A DNA stretch of 64,000 nt from Desulfuromonas sp. (GCA_002868905.1 PKUA01000028.1:40207-104206); one strand, 5' to 3'. Shown: positions 35,626 to 45,468, numbered from the stretch's first letter. Notes: generated from the letters alone by a model not told the origin. Numbers and translations: made by a program.

Positions 35626-36088
35626 GCACCATCCCCATGAGATGGGCATATTCCGACTCGATGATCTGGTAGTGATCTTCGGTCTCTTTGGCCATCTTCT
35701 CGAAAATCTGCTTCACGCCGGGATCGACGATCCGACCGGCGGTGGCGCGCAGATTCTTGGCCAAGTCCTGCTCCTCGCTCATGGCGAGTTCCATGGCGCG
35801 CCGCTCATGGACGCTCTCGTCGAGGGCCTTTTTGAGCTGGTGCAGCATAGCTGAAGCGTCGCGCGGGGGACGGGCCATGAATTCCTCGAAACTACCGAGG
35901 TCGCCGCCGGAGTAGATGTGGAAGAAGCTGCTGGCGTGTTCCCGTTCTTCCTTGGCAAGCGTGGTGAAAACTTTCTTGGCACGTTCGTTCTGGGTGATTT
36001 CAGCCGCCTGGATGTAGAAATCCATGACATCTTTCTCGGTCTGGATCGCTTCCCGGATGGCTTGTTGCATACTGAATTCCTGCGGCAT
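35591..36088 (-). CDS. Ferritin-like/rubrerythrin-type di-iron protein
   Basis: 165 residues from ATG 36088. A four-helix bundle is suggested with EKDVMDFYIQAAE, EEREHASSFF (ExxH), ELAMSEEQDLAKNL and KETEDHYQIIESEY (ExxxH). The Glu and His residues are placed as in the rubrerythrin/ferritin-like superfamily. No C-terminal rubredoxin domain. It may detoxify peroxide or handle iron, with the dihaem cytochrome encoded in overlap. AGGAG precedes the start. Confidence 0.82.
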   Translation of the reverse strand: MPQEFSMQQAIREAIQTEKDVMDFYIQAAEITQNERAKKVFTTLAKEEREHASSFFHIYSGGDLGSFEEFMARPPRDASAMLHQLKKALDESVHERRAMELAMSEEQDLAKNLRATAGRIVDPGVKQIFEKMAKETEDHYQIIESEYAHLMGMVHETDIDTFVRE

Positions 36089-36188
36089 TGTCTCTCTCCT
36101 CCTTAGGGAAAATGGCATCCCAAAATCGTTGGGGCGCATAACTTACCTTAAATCGTATACAATTGTCAATCTATCCGGAACGGCCTTA

Positions 36189-37508
36189 TCACAGGGTTTC
36201 ACGGCCCAAACCGAGCTTGCTTTCAACGTTGTTTTTCATCCAGGTGTGGTCCCACCACTCAATTGGATTGACCGGCCTCCCAGACACCAGCAGGCCAAAG
36301 TGAAGATGATCGCCACCGGCGAGCCCGGTCATTCCGGTCCGTCCGATCTCATGTCCGCGCTCAACCTCCTCGCCGACCTGGACGGCAATGCTGCTCATGT
36401 GCCCATAGAGACTCATCAACCCGAGCCCGTGATCAATGACGACACATTGACCGTAAATGCCGAAGTCATCGGCATAGACAACCTCGCCGCGATTGGAAGC
36501 ATTCACCGGACCGTGGGCAACCGAAGCGATATCGACCCCGAGGTGGGTCTGTCGATCGACCTCTTCACCCTTGTATTTATAGGTGCGTTTCGTGGCAAAC
36601 GGCTCGCGGTTTGCCCCTTTTTGCCGCAGGAAAGCCCCATCCCATAGCGGAGCGGAACTGCTCTGCTCGGCGATGGTGCGCAATTTCTGGCGATTCGCCT
36701 GCCGCAACTCGCGGTTGACCTTCAGAAAAATACCGAGCATCTCCGCCTCGGACGGGTAAAGATGTTGGAAGTCAGGCATCTTCCGGTTCAGGAAATTGTC
36801 CGACAGATTGATATCGGTCTGATTGACACGATGAGAATTGACATGAAAGTAGAATCCTGCCCGCCTCTCGTTACCCGCGGCATCAACCGCCAGCACTTTC
36901 GGCACCAGCTTTCCCGGCTTGACATCGTGGGGATAACTGAACAGGGCCAGGTATTCGCCTGTCGGCTGACGGTAGGCCGGGAAAAACTCCTCGTCCATCA
37001 GGACACCCACCTTATCGACGTCTTCCGAAACCTCGAAAGCAACCAGCCCGCTCCCGCCCTGGTTGAGATTGTGATTCCGGCTCAGGACTGTCACCACAGG
37101 TGGACGATTATCGAACAGGTACCCCTGTCGCAGGCTGGTTTCATTTCCGGCGCCAAAGTGATAGACGGAACCATCAACGGCAACAACTTCGATTTCGAGC
37201 GTTCCCTCACGCAGTTTCAAGTCAGCGAGGTCGATCTCGACGAGCCGTTCCGCCGGGCGATCCGGGAGTGTCTGGCTCAAAACCTGGCGTCGCGACTCCC
37301 CCTGGATAACATCGATTTGAACAGTCTTAATTCCGGAGGCGGCATCGGAAAGCCTGACGGTGAGTGTCTTCGCAGACGAAACCGCTCCACCGGTCGGCGA
37401 GAGGATAATTCCCGGGCCTTCGGTATCTTTGTAGTAAAAAACCGCCGAAGCAATGACGGCAATCAATATAACGACAACGAGAATGGTGCTTGAGGTGCGC
37501 ATGCGCAC
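36189..37508 (-). CDS. M23-family (LytM) metallopeptidase
   Basis: 439 residues. One N-terminal membrane helix (ILVVVILIAVIASAVFYY) anchors the protein with its bulk in the periplasm. An Ig-like region (about residues 35-230) precedes the peptidase. Zinc ligands and catalytic residues are in THLGVDIAS, LMSLYGH and GGDHLHFGLL, the HxxxD and HxH pattern of LytM. It probably cuts peptidoglycan cross-links or acts in cell separation. Convergent spacing to neighbours shows its own transcript. Confidence 0.9.
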   Translation of the reverse strand: MRMRTSSTILVVVILIAVIASAVFYYKDTEGPGIILSPTGGAVSSAKTLTVRLSDAASGIKTVQIDVIQGESRRQVLSQTLPDRPAERLVEIDLADLKLREGTLEIEVVAVDGSVYHFGAGNETSLRQGYLFDNRPPVVTVLSRNHNLNQGGSGLVAFEVSEDVDKVGVLMDEEFFPAYRQPTGEYLALFSYPHDVKPGKLVPKVLAVDAAGNERRAGFYFHVNSHRVNQTDINLSDNFLNRKMPDFQHLYPSEAEMLGIFLKVNRELRQANRQKLRTIAEQSSSAPLWDGAFLRQKGANREPFATKRTYKYKGEEVDRQTHLGVDIASVAHGPVNASNRGEVVYADDFGIYGQCVVIDHGLGLMSLYGHMSSIAVQVGEEVERGHEIGRTGMTGLAGGDHLHFGLLVSGRPVNPIEWWDHTWMKNNVESKLGLGRETL

Positions 37509-37696
37509 TCCTTTCTGGGTTCAAAATCGTAAAACCGGTTTGGGGCCGAGAGAGGGTATCCACAGCAAAACGAAACAAGACGCCTCAGATAGCGGCGCCT
37601 GTGTGGGATTGAAAGGGCAAAGGCTCGGTCCGAAATACGTATTCGCGCTGAGATTATACCCGGCTCGGGGGAAATTGCCAACCGCAACCAACCGGT

Positions 37697-38071
37697 TCAG
37701 GCTGATGGTTGCTGCACCCAGGCATTGATCGCAGACTCCATCTTTTCGTCAAGACCGACAAACCGCAGGCCAACCCCCGGCTCATAGGGAGAATCCGGTT
37801 TATAAGTCCGGTTCCAGACCACAACGCAACGGCACTCCAGGTGGCGGTCGATGGGGGGCGGAAGGTGGAGGGAAACCGGCACTTCGCTTTCGGGTGGAAG
37901 GGTTTGCAGGGTCGCAACGAACATGCCGCTTCGGCTGATGTTCTTGGTATAACCGAAAAAACAGCGGTCGCCCTCCTCGATTCGGACCTTTAAAGCCAGG
38001 AGCGGAGAACGCAGGTTCCGCCGCCGGTCGGCAGGTCGTTCCAAAACATCTGTCTGTTTTATATCATTCAT
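37697..38071 (-). CDS. PilZ-domain protein
   Basis: 124 residues. PilZ c-di-GMP-binding hallmarks: an arginine-rich RRRNLR motif and, 30 residues on, NISRSGMFV (D/NxSxxG). A beta-barrel layout ends in GVGLRFVGL. It is a single-domain cytosolic receptor of about the usual size. The ATG overlaps the glycosyltransferase stop (38068), so c-di-GMP may act on that neighbouring enzyme. Confidence 0.88.
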   Translation of the reverse strand: MNDIKQTDVLERPADRRRNLRSPLLALKVRIEEGDRCFFGYTKNISRSGMFVATLQTLPPESEVPVSLHLPPPIDRHLECRCVVVWNRTYKPDSPYEPGVGLRFVGLDEKMESAINAWVQQPSA

Positions 38072-39339
38072 GAAACCTCGACTGGAACGTTTTGTTCCCC
38101 TCTCAGTATAGCAAGTTGCGCTTCAATTTTCTCCTCCGGAGGGAGTCCTCCCCATGCCAACAGCTCAGGAACGGCAACTTCTGCAGCCGGGCGGAGGACA
38201 TCGCCTTCGAGGTGATGCAGCAGACGCAGGGTTTTCAGTCCATCAAACCATTCATGGAAAGCCTGCAGCAAACGGCCAGACATCCGGTGGTTGTTCTGCA
38301 ACCGGGGCCAGACGTCCAGCCATCGATTCTGGCGGAGAAAATCGCCGAGAACCGGCTCGAGCCGATCCGCGTTGGTGAGAATTTCATCGGCAGAACATGA
38401 CAGGTGCCCAGCGACCAACTGCAACCAGTCCTGCAGGACTCGGAACAGGAAGAGAGGATAAACCCCGGCGCTTCCTTCTCCGGCGAGTTGCCGCATGACG
38501 GCCTTACCGGTTCCGAAGGGCACCCGTTGGGAAGGGCGGGAGGATGGGAAAACCACGCAACCGGACACCTCTCCGATCCCCCTGCCCGTTTTGGCGAGCT
38601 TTTGCAGAAAATAAAAGTCCTCCGCGACAGACCGCTGATTCATGCCACCGATGGCCAGGTAAGCGGAGACCCGACAGGCCATGGTACTGCCAACAGTATG
38701 AAAGGCATAGGGAGACCCCGCCTGTTTCAGTCCGAAGACATAACAGCGCAGCATCAGTTCGTAGCGACAGATGGCGTCCTCTTCCTCCGGACTGCTGCCT
38801 GCCTGGTGCCGGAAAGGAATGACCGCGGCAGGGAGCGCCGAGCTGTCGAAGTGTCGTCGAATCGCCTTGAGATAGCCGGGCTGGACCCTGGTATCGGCAT
38901 CCAGATAAACCAGGACCGGATCCCCTGTTTCGGATAGCAGCGGCAGAGCGAGATCGGCACCGATCTTACGCGCCATGCCGACCCCCCCATGACGTTCCGG
39001 CAATTCGCATCCGGGCGAGACGGCGTCAACCCAGAACAGGTTGAGGCGGTCACCAAGCGGCTCATTTCTCAACCAATGCAGGGTGCGGCGGTTATTCTCT
39101 TGCAAAACCGGGTCAGCATCAACGCGATGGTTGACCACCACAACGATTCCCCACACCGCCAATTCGGCCGGGTCCTGATCGGCCAGGTCACCAAGAGTCA
39201 GTGGCAAACGGTCCATCTCAGCCAGGGCGGGAATAACAACCACGCCTTGATACGTCCCTGCAGACGAACCTTCAAGCCGCCAGGGGCCGACAGCAAGTCG
39301 TTTCCGCAGGTACTGGTCAACCCTCGATGCAAGGTTCAT
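38068..39339 (-). CDS. Family 2-like glycosyltransferase
   Basis: 423 residues from ATG 39339, which overlaps the miaA stop by ATGA, with GGGGGAG upstream. A Rossmann-like GT-A fold: VVVIPALAE, a nucleotide-sugar region, and the DxD motif in PVLVYLDADTRVQPGY. Later come CRVSAYLAIGGMNQRSVAEDFYFLQKL (the ED acceptor motif) and a GEVSGCVVFPSSR tail. It lacks obvious multiple membrane helices. The gene sits between miaA and a PilZ gene. The acceptor and product are unknown. Confidence 0.78.
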   Translation of the reverse strand: MNLASRVDQYLRKRLAVGPWRLEGSSAGTYQGVVVIPALAEMDRLPLTLGDLADQDPAELAVWGIVVVVNHRVDADPVLQENNRRTLHWLRNEPLGDRLNLFWVDAVSPGCELPERHGGVGMARKIGADLALPLLSETGDPVLVYLDADTRVQPGYLKAIRRHFDSSALPAAVIPFRHQAGSSPEEEDAICRYELMLRCYVFGLKQAGSPYAFHTVGSTMACRVSAYLAIGGMNQRSVAEDFYFLQKLAKTGRGIGEVSGCVVFPSSRPSQRVPFGTGKAVMRQLAGEGSAGVYPLFLFRVLQDWLQLVAGHLSCSADEILTNADRLEPVLGDFLRQNRWLDVWPRLQNNHRMSGRLLQAFHEWFDGLKTLRLLHHLEGDVLRPAAEVAVPELLAWGGLPPEEKIEAQLAILRGEQNVPVEVS

Positions 39340-40295
39340 TCGGTCTCCCCCGTTGGCACCAGGCACCCGTTGCGGCGAACCAGCCTCTCCGAACGCAACC
39401 AGTCGAGGAGAGCTTTGGCCGGTTCCCGCTCTCCAGGCAACCAGTGAATGGCGGTCCCTTGCCGTTCCATACGGCGGAAAAAAGTCTCCTGCCGTTTGGC
39501 AAACTGGCCGATGGCCGCTTCAAGCTGCTGCACCAGGTCGTTGCGAGAGATCTCCCGGCGCAGATAGCGTCCGAGGAAGCGATACTCCAGACCGTAATAA
39601 TCGAGTCGCTCCCAACTGACCCCTGCGGCATGCAGCTGTTCTACCTCCTCGACCATTCCCTGTTCCAGCCGCTCCCGCAGCCTGCGTGCGATCCTGTTAC
39701 GCAGAACCGGGCGCTCCCAGCGCAGACCAAACACGAGCGGCCTAACCTCCGGCAGCGGGGGAACCCTCCCGGAGGAATCCTGCTCGGCGCGGGCGATTTC
39801 GATCGCACGAACCAGGCGCTCCCGCTGTTGGAGATCAGTAGTATTATGCTGCTGCGGCTTTAAGCGGTGCAGCTCCCGGCGCAGCTCCTCCATGCTTATG
39901 TCGGCAAGCTCAGCGCGCAGTTCGGCATCGGGAGCAACGTCGAGAAGGGGATAGTTCCTGATAGCGCAGTCAAGATAGAGACCCGTCCCTCCAACCAGCA
40001 TTGGCAGATGACCTTCGGCCTGAACCGACGCGAACGCCTGGTGGAAAACTTGTTGAAAGGCGAACAGGCTGAACTCGTCGCCGGCATCGCAGATATCGAT
40101 CAGGTGATGACGCACCTCGCCGAATTCATCCAGATCCTTGCCGGTTCCGATATCCATCCCACGGAACACCTGACGTGAGTCTGCCGAGAGGATCTCTCCT
40201 TCCAACTCCCGCGCCACCCGGACCGCCGTTGCCGTCTTTCCCGAAGCGGTCGCCCCGAGGATCACCAGAAGATTATAGCTGTCATGTTTCTGCAT
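39336..40295 (-). CDS. miaA: tRNA dimethylallyltransferase
   Basis: 319 residues from the ATG at 40295; the Shine-Dalgarno sequence is weak. It isopentenylates A37 of tRNAs reading UNN codons. The P-loop is ILGATASGKTA. Then come the substrate-binding ADSRQVFRGMDIGTGK, HHLIDICDAGDEFSLFAF, GGTGLYLDCAI and a RLVRAIEIARAEQ segment with the catalytic region. Length and order match MiaA. Confidence 0.93.
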   Translation of the reverse strand: MQKHDSYNLLVILGATASGKTATAVRVARELEGEILSADSRQVFRGMDIGTGKDLDEFGEVRHHLIDICDAGDEFSLFAFQQVFHQAFASVQAEGHLPMLVGGTGLYLDCAIRNYPLLDVAPDAELRAELADISMEELRRELHRLKPQQHNTTDLQQRERLVRAIEIARAEQDSSGRVPPLPEVRPLVFGLRWERPVLRNRIARRLRERLEQGMVEEVEQLHAAGVSWERLDYYGLEYRFLGRYLRREISRNDLVQQLEAAIGQFAKRQETFFRRMERQGTAIHWLPGEREPAKALLDWLRSERLVRRNGCLVPTGETE

Positions 40296-40515
40296 CGAGT
40301 TGGAATCTAGCTGTTTCCGGCACAGTTTGCAACGACACGTTCTTTCCTTCAGGCCCGGATTCTGGTAAAACAACCACACGCTCCCCGTCCAAGGGTGCGA
40401 GACCCCTCATGACAGCTAGCAATGACACCAGATCGTCCGGCAACACCGACATACGCTGTGGACACCCGATCAAAAACATGCAGCACTTACCGAGGCGAAA
40501 GGGACACACCTGAAC

Positions 40516-41760
40516 GTGGAACAACCGGAACCGAATCAGCCAAGGGTCCTTGACCGGGCTGACCACTCCATCTCCCGCAAGCGGATCGAGGAGAACTCCC
40601 TCAAAGTGCTCTATCGGCTGCGGCACCACGGTTACAAGGCCTATCTGGTCGGTGGCGGCGTGCGGGATTTGCTGCTCGGGCTCACCCCCAAAGATTTCGA
40701 TGTCGCCACGGATGCAACTCCCAACCAGGTCAAGAAGTTGTTTCGCAACTGTTTCCTGGTCGGTCGCCGTTTCCGCCTGGCCCATATCCGCTTTGCCGGC
40801 AACTCCTTGATCGAAGTCGCTACCTTTCGTCGTCAGGCAACGGAAGAGGATCTGCCTGACGAGGAAACGGAGCAGCGATTCTATTCCGAAAATGTCTTCG
40901 GGACGCCGGAGGAGGACGCCTTCCGCCGCGACTTCACCATCAACGGCCTGTTCTACGATATCGATTCGTTCCAGGTGATCGATTACGTCGGCGGCCTGCA
41001 TGACCTGGAGCGAAAAACCATCCGGGTGATCGGCGACCCCCTGGTCCGGTTCACCGAGGACCCGGTCCGGATGCTCAGGGCACTCGAGTTTACCGCCCGC
41101 CTCGGGTTTAAACTCGACCACGCCGCACGAGAGGCAATCTTCCAGCGCGCCCCCCTGATCGCGGAAGCGGCTCCGGCCCGTATCCGGGAAGAGCTGATGG
41201 AGCTGTTCCGCCACAAAGTGGCAGGAAAAGCCCTTCAGGACGCCCAGGGCAACGGTCTGCTTCGCCACCTGATTCCCGGGTTCATCCCGGGAGAAAAAAC
41301 GTTTCAATTGTTGCATGCGATTGACCGACGTACCGTGAGCGGAGTTCCCATCACGGAGTCATTTGCCCTGGCAGGGCTTTACTACGAGGAGTTTCTCGCC
41401 GAATTGCAGACCGAGGGACCGATTGCGAGCGCCCTCCATCTCGCCCGGGAGCTGACCGACCGTTACGGCCAGTACTTCCACGTCGCCAATGGCATCCGCC
41501 ATGAAGCGCGCGAGCTGCTCATCGCCAGCTACCGTTTCCTCCGCGGACGGGGGCGACGGGGAGAGCGCCGCTTTTTGACTCATCCGGTGACCGGGCAGGC
41601 GCTTGAGCTGTTCACCCTTTGGGCCGAGGTCTCCGGGGAACACCTCGACCTGATCAATACCTGGCGAGAAGCGATCTCCACCGGGCCTCCTCCGTCGCCC
41701 CCGCCTCGGAAAAACCCGCGCCGACGGCGACGGAGGAAGCCGAGGCCACCCAGGACATGA
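40516..41760 (+). CDS. pcnB: Poly(A) polymerase / CCA-adding-family nucleotidyltransferase
   Basis: 414 residues from GTG 40516. The class II Pol-beta signature is YLVGGGVRDLLLGLTPKDFD with LG and the catalytic DFD. RRFRLAHIRF and FRRDFTINGLFYDI follow, plus the RMLRALEFTARLGF neck. The C-terminal helical domain includes ETFQLLHAIDRR-type segments and a basic tail (PRRRRRRKPRPPRT) typical of PcnB. It polyadenylates RNA for turnover or repairs tRNA 3' ends; the long basic tail favours PcnB. Confidence 0.88.
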   Translation: MEQPEPNQPRVLDRADHSISRKRIEENSLKVLYRLRHHGYKAYLVGGGVRDLLLGLTPKDFDVATDATPNQVKKLFRNCFLVGRRFRLAHIRFAGNSLIEVATFRRQATEEDLPDEETEQRFYSENVFGTPEEDAFRRDFTINGLFYDIDSFQVIDYVGGLHDLERKTIRVIGDPLVRFTEDPVRMLRALEFTARLGFKLDHAAREAIFQRAPLIAEAAPARIREELMELFRHKVAGKALQDAQGNGLLRHLIPGFIPGEKTFQLLHAIDRRTVSGVPITESFALAGLYYEEFLAELQTEGPIASALHLARELTDRYGQYFHVANGIRHEARELLIASYRFLRGRGRRGERRFLTHPVTGQALELFTLWAEVSGEHLDLINTWREAISTGPPPSPPPRKNPRRRRRRKPRPPRT

Positions 41761-41766
41761 CTCCGA

Positions 41767-43662
41767 TCAGTTCCGGGCCAGTTCTTCGACCAATATCGTC
41801 AGGGTCCGGATGGTCTCCCCGTCAAGAGTTCTGTCCCGATATAGAGTCCCCCCGTATAATTCGGCAAAGCGACGACAAGACGGATGACCGGTTCGCTCGG
41901 CGATATCAAACAGCCCCATCCCCTCGGGATTAAAACCGAATCGACGCTCGACAACCCTCAGGTACTGCTCCAGGATCCGACGCTCGCGCCCGGAGTGGCG
42001 TCGGAACCACCAGGCGAGTCCGAAACAACCACCTGCCACCAATGCAACCCACCCGACCAGACTCCACGGCAGATTCCGCCAACTCCATCTGTGCAGCGTA
42101 CGATTGGTCTGTCGCAGGATCTCGAACTGGGATTGGAGGTCATAGTTGAGGACCGCTCGGTTCCAGAGATGGCTGACAGAATCATTCAGCATGTCAAACC
42201 AGGATAACGGTTGTCGCTGAATTCCTTGCACCGCCGAGGCACTGTTTTGGGCCAAACGACTCGGATCGATCCGCTGCCATCGACCATCTTCAAGCAATGC
42301 CTCGACCCAGACATGTGCAGCACTTTCCGGAACCAGGTAATACCCCCCCCAGGAATTGTAACGACCACCAAGATATCCTCCGACCAGGCGAGTGGGCACT
42401 CCCGCCAATCGAAGCAGCAAGCCGAATGAGGACGCAAAATACTCGCAGTAACCACGGCGAGACTCAAACAGAAAGGTGGCCACCGGGGTATCGGTCTGAG
42501 GAAGGTTCGTGGAACTGTAACTCAGGTTTTGTCCCCGGAAATAATCTTTCAGCCTGGTGATGATTTCATGGCGGCTAGCCTCTTCCCCCCGCACTTCTTG
42601 AGCTAAAGCGAGCAGACGCTGATCGATGACCGTCGGCAATTGCAGGTAAAAACTCTCATTGGAAGGCTCGGCCAATGACAGAATATCCTGGGGTAATGAG
42701 TTCGCACGATAACTGATCCGTTTATTAATTCGGTAACGAACTCGAAAAATCCTGTCTCCAGAAGACCTGATTCTGTAGCCGAAAAGATCGAGCGGAACGT
42801 CCATCGCCGGCAAAAATTGGTCGGCTTTCGGCTCAAGAAAGATCGTTTGCTCAATGCCGGATCGGCCGGCACCCCAGTCGGAGGGAGCCTGCCCCTGTCT
42901 GCTCCAAACCCCATTTTCCACGCGATTGAGGACAATGGTTCGCCAATAGAGATCAAGCGGATCCTGCTCTGTCATTTCCACCCTAAAAGCGAGCTCAGAG
43001 GTCTTTGCCAAGGACGAAACATGACCCGGCCGGACCTCCTCGCTTAAACTGACCTTGGCAGGAGCCGAAGGGTTGAGAAAATTCCAGATCGGCCGCTGGG
43101 TCCGTGGCAATACCACGAAAAAGAACAGCATCAGCAGCAACGACCCGATCGGCAGGATGCAGGCCGGCCAAAGCACCATGCGCCATCCGTTCCGGTCAAG
43201 CTGCAGATTGGGAACACAGGTGTGAAAGGTCAACAGCATCAGGCCGATGGTCACCAGGAACACCATCACGATCAGGAGGGGGAAAAAGGCCAGGCTGAGG
43301 GACAACAACGACGAGGAGGCCAGGCAGAACATGGAGAGGAGGAAAATCTGCAACAGGTGACGCCCGGTTTTTCTGCCGAGAAGGCGAACGGCCTGGAACA
43401 GGACCAGCAGATTAACCACCGGTTCGACGAAATAGTTGACCGAAAGCTGGGAGGCGCAAAACAGGGTCACGACAATCGAGACTATCGTGGCCCAGCGGTC
43501 TTCCAGAAGTTGCCGGTTCCGCCGATCTCCCAACAGTCCCAACAGAACAGCCACCCCGAACGACAACTGTGTCCACCATTCAAGAAAGACAAAAAGCGGT
43601 GTCACCCCGAGCAACGCCAAAACATAGGCGATGGCCAGCAGCAGGCTCCTAATCCTCAGCAT
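41767..43662 (-). CDS. TgpA-like transglutaminase domain membrane protein
   Basis: 631 residues. About six N-terminal membrane helices (from MLRIRSLLLAIAYVLALLGV to LLLMLFFFVVLP), then a periplasmic beta domain, then a transglutaminase-like core: RRGYCEYFASSFGLLLRLAG (Cys), SAAHVWVEALLEDGRW (His), IDPSR (Asp). A last helix (LVGWVALVAGGCFGLAWWF) and cytosolic tail follow. This is the DUF3488/DUF4129 arrangement of TgpA. It forms the third gene of a MoxR-DUF58-TgpA module; the start overlaps the DUF58 gene by 14 nt. Confidence 0.9.
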   Translation of the reverse strand: MLRIRSLLLAIAYVLALLGVTPLFVFLEWWTQLSFGVAVLLGLLGDRRNRQLLEDRWATIVSIVVTLFCASQLSVNYFVEPVVNLLVLFQAVRLLGRKTGRHLLQIFLLSMFCLASSSLLSLSLAFFPLLIVMVFLVTIGLMLLTFHTCVPNLQLDRNGWRMVLWPACILPIGSLLLMLFFFVVLPRTQRPIWNFLNPSAPAKVSLSEEVRPGHVSSLAKTSELAFRVEMTEQDPLDLYWRTIVLNRVENGVWSRQGQAPSDWGAGRSGIEQTIFLEPKADQFLPAMDVPLDLFGYRIRSSGDRIFRVRYRINKRISYRANSLPQDILSLAEPSNESFYLQLPTVIDQRLLALAQEVRGEEASRHEIITRLKDYFRGQNLSYSSTNLPQTDTPVATFLFESRRGYCEYFASSFGLLLRLAGVPTRLVGGYLGGRYNSWGGYYLVPESAAHVWVEALLEDGRWQRIDPSRLAQNSASAVQGIQRQPLSWFDMLNDSVSHLWNRAVLNYDLQSQFEILRQTNRTLHRWSWRNLPWSLVGWVALVAGGCFGLAWWFRRHSGRERRILEQYLRVVERRFGFNPEGMGLFDIAERTGHPSCRRFAELYGGTLYRDRTLDGETIRTLTILVEELARN

Positions 43663-44512
43663 AATTCGCCAACACCCTTAGAATGTGTCGTTTATGCCCC
43701 TGCCCCACCCCGGCGGCGATCAATTCTTTGCCTGATCTGAAACCGACCGGGCGCCCCTGCCGGGTCAATTCCCGCACCTGGAAGCAAGCGGACGAAAGGC
43801 GTTCCTCCAGTCCACCGGGGAGCTTATTGAGATCGATAACAACCGGGCGACTGCCGAGGGCCGCATACTGTTTCACTTTCAGCCCTTCGTGTCGCGCGGA
43901 GAGTTTCCAATGGATCGCCTTGAGAGGTTCGCTTCCAACGTAGTCACCGATGCTGCGCAAATCACCGTCATGCCCCGGAGCGGAACGGAGCGACTGCTCC
44001 GCCGCCTGCTCCCGTTGCTCGCTCGGCGGCAACGGACCCGGTTTCGGTTCCGGAAACACCAGCACCTCTCCCTCAACCGGAATTTTGATCGAGCGGATGA
44101 AAAAATTGATCGGGTAGCGGGAGTGAATCCAGAGGTCAGGCATGGGGTGCCTGCCTCGACGGGAGAAATTCATGGGAATGGAGACGGATTCTTCATCCCC
44201 CACGGCGACCAGCGGGAGAATCGTCTTCCCCTCGCCGAACTCGGCTTCAAGCAGAAAGCCGGGAAGAAAACGGCGGCGGTTCCCCAGGTTCAACTTGGCC
44301 CGGACTGTCTGCCCGGCATAAATTTCATCCGGAGGGGCCAGGGAAGCGTGCAGACGATCAAGGTTGGTCTTCCCGAGCAGTCCCGAAAGCGCCATAAAAC
44401 CGAGCAGGGCCGAAACCATCAGGTAGAGCAGGTTGTTGCCGGTATTGACGGCACCGAAACCGAGCAGCAGGGTCAGAACGATATAGAGCAGCCCGGCCCG
44501 GGTCAGCTTCAG
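43649..44512 (-). CDS. DUF58 protein, probable CTG start
   Basis: 287 residues if read from the CTG at 44512. The first ATG in frame is 44419, which would remove the first membrane helix. The lost part, KLTRAGLLYIVLTLLLGFGA plus NTGNNLLYL, is the standard N-terminus of DUF58 proteins, so it is almost certainly translated. Downstream come the second helix (LMVSALLGFMALSGL) and the DUF58 core: RRGRHPMPDLWIHSRYP and LRSIGDYVGSEPLKAIHWK. The CTG overlaps the moxR stop (CTGA), a coupled junction. DUF58 partners MoxR ATPases. Confidence 0.83.
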   Translation of the reverse strand: MKLTRAGLLYIVLTLLLGFGAVNTGNNLLYLMVSALLGFMALSGLLGKTNLDRLHASLAPPDEIYAGQTVRAKLNLGNRRRFLPGFLLEAEFGEGKTILPLVAVGDEESVSIPMNFSRRGRHPMPDLWIHSRYPINFFIRSIKIPVEGEVLVFPEPKPGPLPPSEQREQAAEQSLRSAPGHDGDLRSIGDYVGSEPLKAIHWKLSARHEGLKVKQYAALGSRPVVIDLNKLPGGLEERLSSACFQVRELTRQGRPVGFRSGKELIAAGVGQGHKRHILRVLANYAED

Positions 44513-45468
44513 ACCAAAGGAACGGGAATGTCCACGCGTAGCGATTCCAGCACCTCCTGCCTGGCTGATTCAGAACTATCTTCACGCATCAACAGACGAT
44601 GCCCGGCCACCGGCCACAACATTTTCTGCACATCCTCCGGGATGACGAAATCACGCCCGGAGAGAAAGGCGTTGGCCCGGGACGCGCTCGCCAGGCTGAT
44701 CGCTCCACGGGTCGAAATCCCGGTCTGGACCAGGCGGTGGCTCCGGGTCGCCTCGACGAGATTGAACAGATAATCCGCGACTTTCTCGCCGAGATAAACC
44801 TGCTCCACTTCATGCCGGCAGGCCAGCAGGGCATGCCCGTCAAACTGCGGTTCGATCTCCTCCAGTTTCTCCCGGATGCTCCCCTGTCGGATGATCGCCT
44901 TCTCCATCTCGGCCGGCGGGTATCCGATATCGGTGGTGATCAGAAAGCGGTCGAGCTGAGACTCGGGCAGGGGGAACGTACCGACCTGCTCCATCGGATT
45001 CTGGGTTGCGATCACCATGAACGGCTCCGGGAGCTGGTAAGTGACTCCGTCAACCGTCACCCGCCGTTCCTCCATCGCCTCGAGCAGGGCACTCTGGGTC
45101 TTCGGCATCGCCCGGTTGATCTCGTCGACCAGTACCACGTGATGAAAGATCGGCCCCTTGACGAAACGGAAACGGTTCTCTTCCCGATCGAAAACCGACA
45201 GCCCCGTGATATCCGACGGCAGCAGGTCGCTGGTACACTGAATGCGACCGAAACTCAGGCCGAGGACCTTGGCGATGGAGAGGGCGAGGGTGGTCTTGCC
45301 GAGTCCCGGGATATCCTCGAGCAGGACATGACCTCCGGCCAGCAGGGAGGCCATGGTCAACTTGATCGCCTTGACCTTCCCCTGCAGGTATTTGTGTGAA
45401 AGCAGGTCGACCAGTTCCTGGATCGCTTCCCGGTGTTCCCTGTCTTGGTTTTTCTGGGCAATACTCAT
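44509..45468 (-). CDS. MoxR-type AAA+ ATPase
   Basis: 319 residues. Walker A is EDIPGLGKTT, Walker B is HHVVLVDEINRAM, with sensor 1 ATQNPMEQVGTFPLP and sensor 2 GISTRGAISLASASRA. This is the MoxR family ATPase, a chaperone-like helper that works with DUF58 and VWA proteins on envelope or metal-cofactor targets. The C-terminal end overlaps the DUF58 start. First gene of the three-gene module. Confidence 0.93.
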   Translation of the reverse strand: MSIAQKNQDREHREAIQELVDLLSHKYLQGKVKAIKLTMASLLAGGHVLLEDIPGLGKTTLALSIAKVLGLSFGRIQCTSDLLPSDITGLSVFDREENRFRFVKGPIFHHVVLVDEINRAMPKTQSALLEAMEERRVTVDGVTYQLPEPFMVIATQNPMEQVGTFPLPESQLDRFLITTDIGYPPAEMEKAIIRQGSIREKLEEIEPQFDGHALLACRHEVEQVYLGEKVADYLFNLVEATRSHRLVQTGISTRGAISLASASRANAFLSGRDFVIPEDVQKMLWPVAGHRLLMREDSSESARQEVLESLRVDIPVPLV

